Assembly: GCA_020747065.1 (NCBI GenBank)
Contig: JAGMVK010000001.1
Coordinates: 3,534,001 to 3,598,000, forward strand
From: Cadophora sp. MPI-SDFR-AT-0126
Taxonomy: Eukaryota > Ascomycota > Leotiomycetes > Helotiales > Ploettnerulaceae
DNA length: 64,000 bases
Direction: 5' to 3'
Part shown: in pieces, positions 57,999 through 64,000 of the stretch
How the letters are laid out: the number at the start of each line of letters is the position of its first letter
Numbering within the stretch: position 1 is the stretch's first letter
Translations under genes and position numbers: made by a program
Notes under the pieces: model-generated
Seen by the model: the letters and a program-made list of their open reading frames with translations, nothing else
Databases searched by the model: none
Told to the model about the DNA's origin: nothing

Positions 57999-58145
57999 CT
58001 AGACAATCTACCTAAGGGTATAGGATTCTCGGCTACCAGCTCTGCATCAACTTCATCTTCCTCTTCCACATCCACTGCACCTTCTCCTCATCAAAACACC
58101 ACCAGCACCATCATCTTCTACACCACCAGCAGGAGACCAAACACA

Positions 58146-61100
58146 ATGGACGACCCTGCCAAGCGCGCCGCAATCATGAATTTCGCACCTCCCACTCCCT
58201 CCCCTTCCGCCAAATCAACTCCAGCATTCTCTATCGGTGGTAATACGCTGTCGTCGCAGTACAACGCGATGACGATCAAGAGGGGGAAGAGGACGTTTCC
58301 AAAGGCTTGTGAGGGACCGACGAAGTGCAAGAATGTGCTTTGTGAGCATAAGTATGCGCCGATTGGGGCATTGACGCAGAGTGTTGCTGGTGCGGAGGTG
58401 TGAGTGGTCTTTTTCTTCTATTTTCCATGTCCGTGAATTGTGCGGTGTTGGAGCTTGAAGGCTGTACTTTTCTGTGCTTTGAGCTATTATATCTTCTTTT
58501 GTTACCTTTTTTTTTCGTGGAGTGAAAGATCGAAGGTGACGGTGAGATTGAGATTGAGGGCTTGTGGAGCTGTTTGGTTACTTCCCTCCCCTTCTCCTTC
58601 TCACCTTCCTCTCCCCGAACTGCCCCAAGCATTGCACGATCGCTAACATGTTCTTTTCGTATATAGACGCGATCCCCTCATCGACCCAAAAGTGCACAAG
58701 CTCGTCATGGCACAGTCTGAAAAAGATGGCTATTTGGTCTCAGAAGGCTATGCTACTAAGATGTTGCAGAAGAACGAGTATAAGCTTGTTCCCGCTATCA
58801 AGGCGATCAAGGCAGATATTGATACGCGTGAGTTTGCACTTTTTATTTCTTGGAAGTGATTAGGAGAGACTTGTGCTTTCTGTATTATTCCCCTTGGGGT
58901 CTTCGAGAAGAGGTATCAGGAAGCAAATAGCGCAAGAGCAGAGCAGCAGAACAATCGACAAGCATAATCAAACATACTAACGATACACGAAGGAGAAAAC
59001 GCCCTCCACTCCACCGGCCGCGTCAACATCGCCTTCGAGCGCTATACTCAGTCGATCTGCGCCTCTGTTCCCCCTCCCAACACCAACACCCACACCCATT
59101 CCATCTGCTCCCCCTGTTGCCACTCTCACGGTCCCACACACACTAACGGGCTCCCACCGCACCGCGACACATTCATCTCAACCCTCGAAATCGAAGACAT
59201 CAGCCTCGCCGAAACGCTCACCCTAGGCTGGAAATCCTACTACGGAAAAGCCATTGATGCAGCGAGGTATAGGACGAAAGAGCAGAGGGAGGCGGCGTTC
59301 AAGGTGTATACGGATGAGGCGAGGTATAGGGAGAAGAGGGCGGAGTTTTGGAGGGAGGTTAAGGCGCAGGAGGGGTTGAGTGGTGATGAGGTGGAGGTGT
59401 GTATGGAGAAGTGGGAGGAGGCTCATAGAGTTGGGAAGAGAGGGGCGGGAGAGAGTGGTGAGAAGGGGGAGTCGTGGAGGAAGGATGTTAGTATAACGGT
59501 CTGCGTTGGACGTCGAGAGGGAGGAGTGCTGACTTACTCTATAGGCTGTGTTGAGCAACAAGGGAAATGCTGCTTCTGGCTCGTCCACTGCTCCAGTAGC
59601 TGCTTCGGATTCGACTGCACAGTCCGCTGACAACAGTAAAGCTACGGTTCATAAGACAAAAGTCTACTCTCACCCTCTCGCCGAAGCCCCGGTCATCAAT
59701 GACGACCCACTCTTCCACCATATCTCAGAAGAAGTTGCCGGAACCCCTAGTTATGATTCCGAGTCTGAGGAAGCTGCCGAAGAGGATCTTAACGCTGGCA
59801 ACAGCAAAGCACCTTTAAAATCCTCAAACAGCTGGAGGAGCCGCTTCTCCGAATTTGCCCGCCAAAAAGAGGCCGATAGAGCCCGCTATCAAGCCCTCAT
59901 GGACTCCGTCGCCTCAGACGACATCAAGCTCGCCACCCTCCGAATGCAAGCCAACCAACTTGCCCACGAGAACCGCCAGCTGCAGAACGTCAACTGGGAG
60001 TTGAAGTTCCGGGCTACTCAGCGTCTGCTAGAGGAGATTGACGATCCGCCCGAGCCACAGAATATCCACGATCTGGTAACCAAGATCGCCGATTGGGATC
60101 TGAAGTTCGGGATTGCGCTCGGTGATGATGACTTGCCGGTGTTGTATAGTCTTGGGCTGTATGATCTGCTGGACAAGCTGTGCAAGAACATCTATTTGGT
60201 GAGTGTACAGACGACCAACGAGGAGACGAGACCAGCTATCCGCAAGGCGTGGGAGGCTATCGATTTTGGTGGTAGGACTTTCTTCCAGGCTATGAAGCTG
60301 GCTGTCATTGTTGATAGAGGTTTGATGGAGGAGTCGCTGGGTGAGAAGTTGGCCAAGACTATTGAGATGGCCATGCTTCTCGACGAGACCTTTAAGAACC
60401 TGGATATCGAATTGCCTGTCTTGAAGCGTAAGGATAAGCGCAATCGGACCGAGGACAAGAAGTTGCAGGGTATGTTGAAGCAGTGTCTGGAGTTCTCGAT
60501 GAAGATCTGCGAGTACCCGACTGATCTCTCCTGGCGTGGAATCGCTAAGCTTCGACACGAAGTCGGCGACGGCGTTACGCTGCAGAAGCAGATGGAGACT
60601 AAGTACATTGGCCTAGCATCCTGCGATCCCCCTACCGAGACGATGAGTAAGAAGAATGCTACGATGTACCTCGAACTCATCAAGAAGGCCCGTGATATCG
60701 ATGACCTTCTCAAGACGAAGGCTGATGATCCCGTCGCTAAGTACAAGCAGAGGTTGGGCGTCTGGTACGTCGACAAGATTCAGCCGGCTAGTATCTTACC
60801 TGGTTGGAAACTTCTGATCAAGGATGAGGAGACGCACAATATGATTGCTCTGCTCATGTTGATTGCCGCCGATGAGGAAGAAGATAAATTCGGTCAAGTT
60901 GTTCAGATCTTTCGTGAGGCGATTCACGAGGATTTGCTTACGCTGCATAAATTCGTCAAGAATGACCCGAAAGACTTCTGCGCCAAGACAAACTACAAAT
61001 TCCTCGTGGATGTCATTGGGACACCCGGTCAGCTCAAGTGGGAGGATCTCACGGATCAGCAGATCTGGGACTGGATCCTGACTTTTCAGATTGCAAAGAC

Positions 61101-61683
61101 GAGACTTGGTGGTGATGTGAAGGAGATTTTGGGTTGGGCTACTAATTTTGCGGGCCAGCAGGCTTTAAAGATCATCAAGAATGCGCCAGCGGATACGAAG
61201 CCTATGGTCTCATCCAAGGGCACGCAGCGACGCATTGCTACACCCCGCCGTGTCCAGGATCCGCTTTACAAGGCTCTGAGTAAGGATGCGATTGAGGCCA
61301 AGATCGGCGAGAATGAGACTCTAGAGGATGCTATTGAGCGTTTAAGCATGGGCAGAAAGATTGGTCAAATTGTTGACAAAAGTACCGATCAACCTGTGAC
61401 GAGTAGCACGAGCTCCAATGTTGCTAGTGATTCTGCCGCAGCAGTCGTCGAAGACACTCCGCAGACCGATGAGGAACAGCTTCCTGCTGGTCTTGATGAA
61501 ACCACCGCAGCTCAGCTGAAGGCCCTTGGCGTCGACTTTGGCAACCCGGAGATGGCTAAGATTTTCAACAACGGTTACGAGCATGGTTTGGCTTCGGGCA
61601 AAGCTGAGTTTGAGAAGAACGCTGCATCGTCTGAGTCTACTCTCTCTGAGAAAGCGAAAGGAAAGCAGCCTGCTGTGGATTGA
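58146..61683 (+). CDS. Large uncharacterised protein with coiled-coil and Cys/His cluster
   Basis: Exons 58146-58399, 58667-58827, 58993-59486, 59545-61683; 1015 residues from ATG 58146, frame sums exactly. N-terminus: FAPPTPSPSAKSTPAFSIGG, then KACEGPTKCKNVLCEHKYAP. Exon 3 has a Cys/His cluster (SICASVPPPNTNTHTHSICS followed by PCCHSHG) and an Arg/Lys/Glu-rich helix. Exon 4 holds an acidic linker, a coiled coil (QANQLAHENRQLQNVNWELK), and a long helical domain (IADWDLKFGIALGDDDLPVL; WKLLIKDEETHNMIALLMLI), ending with LKALGVDFGNPEMAKIFNNG and a Ser/Lys-rich tail. No family is recognised. The frame is open 147 nt upstream of this ATG, so the true start may lie further left. Confidence 0.78.
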
Positions 61684-64000
61684 ATGGATAGTATTGACCT
61701 TGAATTTCGATTTCTTGTATTCTTCTGTGCATAAGGGATGATACCCCGGCGTTTATTTCTCATTACCTGGCTGGGAGCTTTAGCGTTGTGGCATTGATGA
61801 GCAGCTAGTGAGATGGTGAAGGATATGTCTGATGTTCGTGCGGCTGCACATTTGCTTTGACCAGTTGTGGACAACCTGACATCGTGCAAGGCTTTTGAAT
61901 GAATGCCCTTGTCAATCGCTTCCGTGCCGTGTTGGTCTTGCGTGATATAGTGGAAGTGTGATCATTGGACAGCCTTACGCTCCCTCCTCTGGCTAGTTGC
62001 CACCCCTCATTCTTAGTCTGCTAGGCAACCAGGTACCAAGTACTCGGTGTCGATAGCTTTGTATAAAGTTGCAGGCTAGGGCTTCTGGAATGCCCTGCAC
62101 TCGCCCTCCGACTTGCACTTCTGAGTGCCTGAGCCGCGAGTTAGGCGTGGGATGAGGCTCTGTGGTGACCGAGGTGTTTGAGCGGGGAGTTGGATGAGCT
62201 GGAAGGAGAGACATGGCTCGGTGCTTCGCTGTTCTCGCCTGACTCTCCTGGGCGTATGCTTGATCTTTCCGAGTAGATGTTTGCAGAGAGGGGAGAGATA
62301 TTCCGATGAAGAGCCTCAAAATCTTTTAGTTCTTTTCCCAAATCTCGAATGAGTCTTTCTCCCACCACCTCGCCCTCCCGGCAGGCCTCACTCCTCGATC
62401 GTTCGATACCAGCACATCCTTTCCACCACATTAGCAATATCAGGCATCTCTTTCTTGTACTGCTAGAGCCAAACGACAAGCAAAACCTCCGATATCAACT
62501 CGGAATGAGGGGAAAGGGCTGAACTGTACCTTACCAGACAGCCTTACCATTCTCGAGCTTACTACCGCGCGACTTCCATACTGGTACACTGTATGTGTAG
62601 ACATCGATGCAAGGGAGATCAGGCAACCACTTACCATGCCATCGCCTTGCTTACCTAGGCCCTGTACAATACCTCATTTCACAGCCCCAACTGGCTTCTA
62701 GCTGGGTTCTTGTGATTCCATGTGCAGATGACTGGCCCGCAACACTCAATGCGGATCCGAAACGTCGCAGATTCGAATCTATGCATGCATGTCATTTTAT
62801 AGTATACATGAGGCTATGGTCTGGCTTGCATCTGCATAAATTTCGGTCAGGAAGGCATCTAGATCGAGTTCAGTGGAAGTCATGAAGGGAAGTATGATGT
62901 GGAGGCTGAGCATTCAGTTTCCATGTCGTCGGTCCTCGCTTCCCCAATCTCCGGCGGCCGCATCCGAGCTTCTCCCTGCAAACGATTGGCTGCGTCATTT
63001 TCTTGTGCTTCACACCTCCTTCCCCCTCTTACACTGCAGCTCCAGCCTCAGTCGGGCGCAATGACTGACTAGAAGAGTCATTTGCTGATTCTAGTGGCGC
63101 AGCCTTATATCTGTCCACATAGTATTGAAATTGTATGCGGCTCTCGATAGACACGTCCACAGAGGACGGAGTTATCGTCGCTGCGGGCAGTGGAATGGGC
63201 TTGAGGAGGGGAGCAGATACGTCATTGTACAGCATTGGTGCCAAGATGAGAGAAGTACTAGCATGCCCTGGAACTGGGCAGGGAAGAACAAAATACAGGA
63301 GGCTGGAAGACTAAACGACGAACTAGGCCAGGTATTTTGGGGTATATCGCAGCCCTGTATGCATTGAAGCGCTCTGTAAAACAGGACTTTATGAAGCGAA
63401 TGTGAGTAAATATCAAGTGATATTCTTTTACGGAGACCCGGCTTTTGAAGTCAAGCTATCAGGGGTTGATGATGAAGTGGTGTACAATAGCCCCACAAAT
63501 ACCTACGATCCAGAAAGTTCTGATGCAGGATGTCCAAGTTCTAGAGGCCATACTGGGGCACATATACACCCATAGAGACTAGTTCAAACCTTCATTCCTA
63601 TTGGCCTTCCAACTTTTGGCGACGTGTACATCAACAGCCGATTCATAGCACTACCACAAAGTAAGGAGAAATCTTGCTCTGTTTACTTTTGGATATTCCG
63701 AACAACAGCATCTTAGACTTTAAGCAGCGAACAATCGTCACATGCATCTTCTACAACATATCAGACCAAGTTGACGATCACTTGTCTCGGAAATGAACTC
63801 TAAATCAAACCCAATCGCTGCCGTTCACAGGGAATTCCCAAGGCTGTACGGAATTATCTCTCCCTCGGCTCGCCATGACAAGCCAAAACAAACTCAACTT
63901 TGACCTCTTTATCTCGATCATTGTCGGTTGTCACCGAGTGCCACAATATAGTCTTCAACTCAAATCACAGCCCACCTGTTCCTACCTGCACGTACCCGAC
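61684..64000. other. Intergenic to right edge; one weak leftward gene candidate
   Basis: 2.3 kb. The only candidate is leftward, exons 63033-63235 and 62870-62975, 102 residues (MLYNDVSAPLLKPIPLP at the start; basic middle CGRRRLGKRGP). Splice sites and phase fit, but there is no domain or strong codon signal, so it is not called as a gene. The last 600 nt contain nothing recognisable. Confidence 0.35.

Noticed and set aside
59223..59633. Leftward Leu/Pro-rich ORF opposite exon 3 of the large unknown gene
   Set aside because: Antisense of an Arg/Glu/Lys-rich coding helix; the sense exon has matching splice sites on both sides.
62750..62800. tRNA-like GATTCGAATC segment
   Set aside because: A T-loop-like sequence alone; no acceptor stem or D-arm could be paired around it.

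Overview
The window is nuclear DNA of a filamentous ascomycete (Pezizomycotina). The evidence is the many short GT-AG introns (about 45-160 nt), fungal-only families (HET, Clr5, DUF6536, DUF6594, LaeA-like methyltransferases), split ribosomal protein genes and small secreted Cys- or Thr-rich proteins. The gene set recalls Leotiomycetes, but that is an impression and not a placement. All exon joins below were made by reading splice sites and reading frames by eye.

Layout. 0-4 kb: a DUF6536 membrane protein cut by the left edge and a second multipass membrane protein. 5-11 kb: an MFS transporter, a LaeA-like methyltransferase, a divergently transcribed O-methyltransferase and a DyP-type peroxidase, a possible small metabolic group without a backbone synthase. 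12-20 kb: two secreted proteins of unknown function, a HET-domain protein ending in a CaaX-like motif, and a secreted/vacuolar alkaline phosphatase. 20-26 kb: housekeeping genes RPL10 and RPL30 in tandem, then a coiled-coil protein. 26-34 kb: a 1116-residue Clr5-ankyrin protein, an array of a CCAAAATCTT motif, a retropepsin-like gene and a DUF6594 membrane protein. 34-40 kb: an AIM9-like mitochondrial kinase-fold protein and the splicing factor PRP6/Prp1. 40-47 kb: a second Clr5 protein, a second HET protein, and a head-to-head pair of mitochondrial bS18 (RSM18) and the nucleolar U3 protein IMP3. 47-54 kb: three secreted or surface-type genes and a decayed PLL-like beta-propeller lectin pseudogene. 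55-62 kb: two uncharacterised genes, the larger (1015 residues or more) preceded by an in-frame TGA-CTA. The last 2.3 kb hold nothing firm.

How it fits together. Conserved genes (RPL10, RPL30, PRP6, AIM9-like, RSM18, IMP3, alkaline phosphatase) alternate with accessory genes typical of non-self recognition (two HET, two Clr5) and of the cell surface. No CRISPR array, rRNA, convincing tRNA or intact transposon was seen. No new multi-gene system is demonstrated. The best leads are the in-frame TGA-CTA upstream of the 1015-residue gene, the HET protein with a lipidation-like tail, the structured RPL30 intron, and the motif array in front of the retropepsin-like gene.
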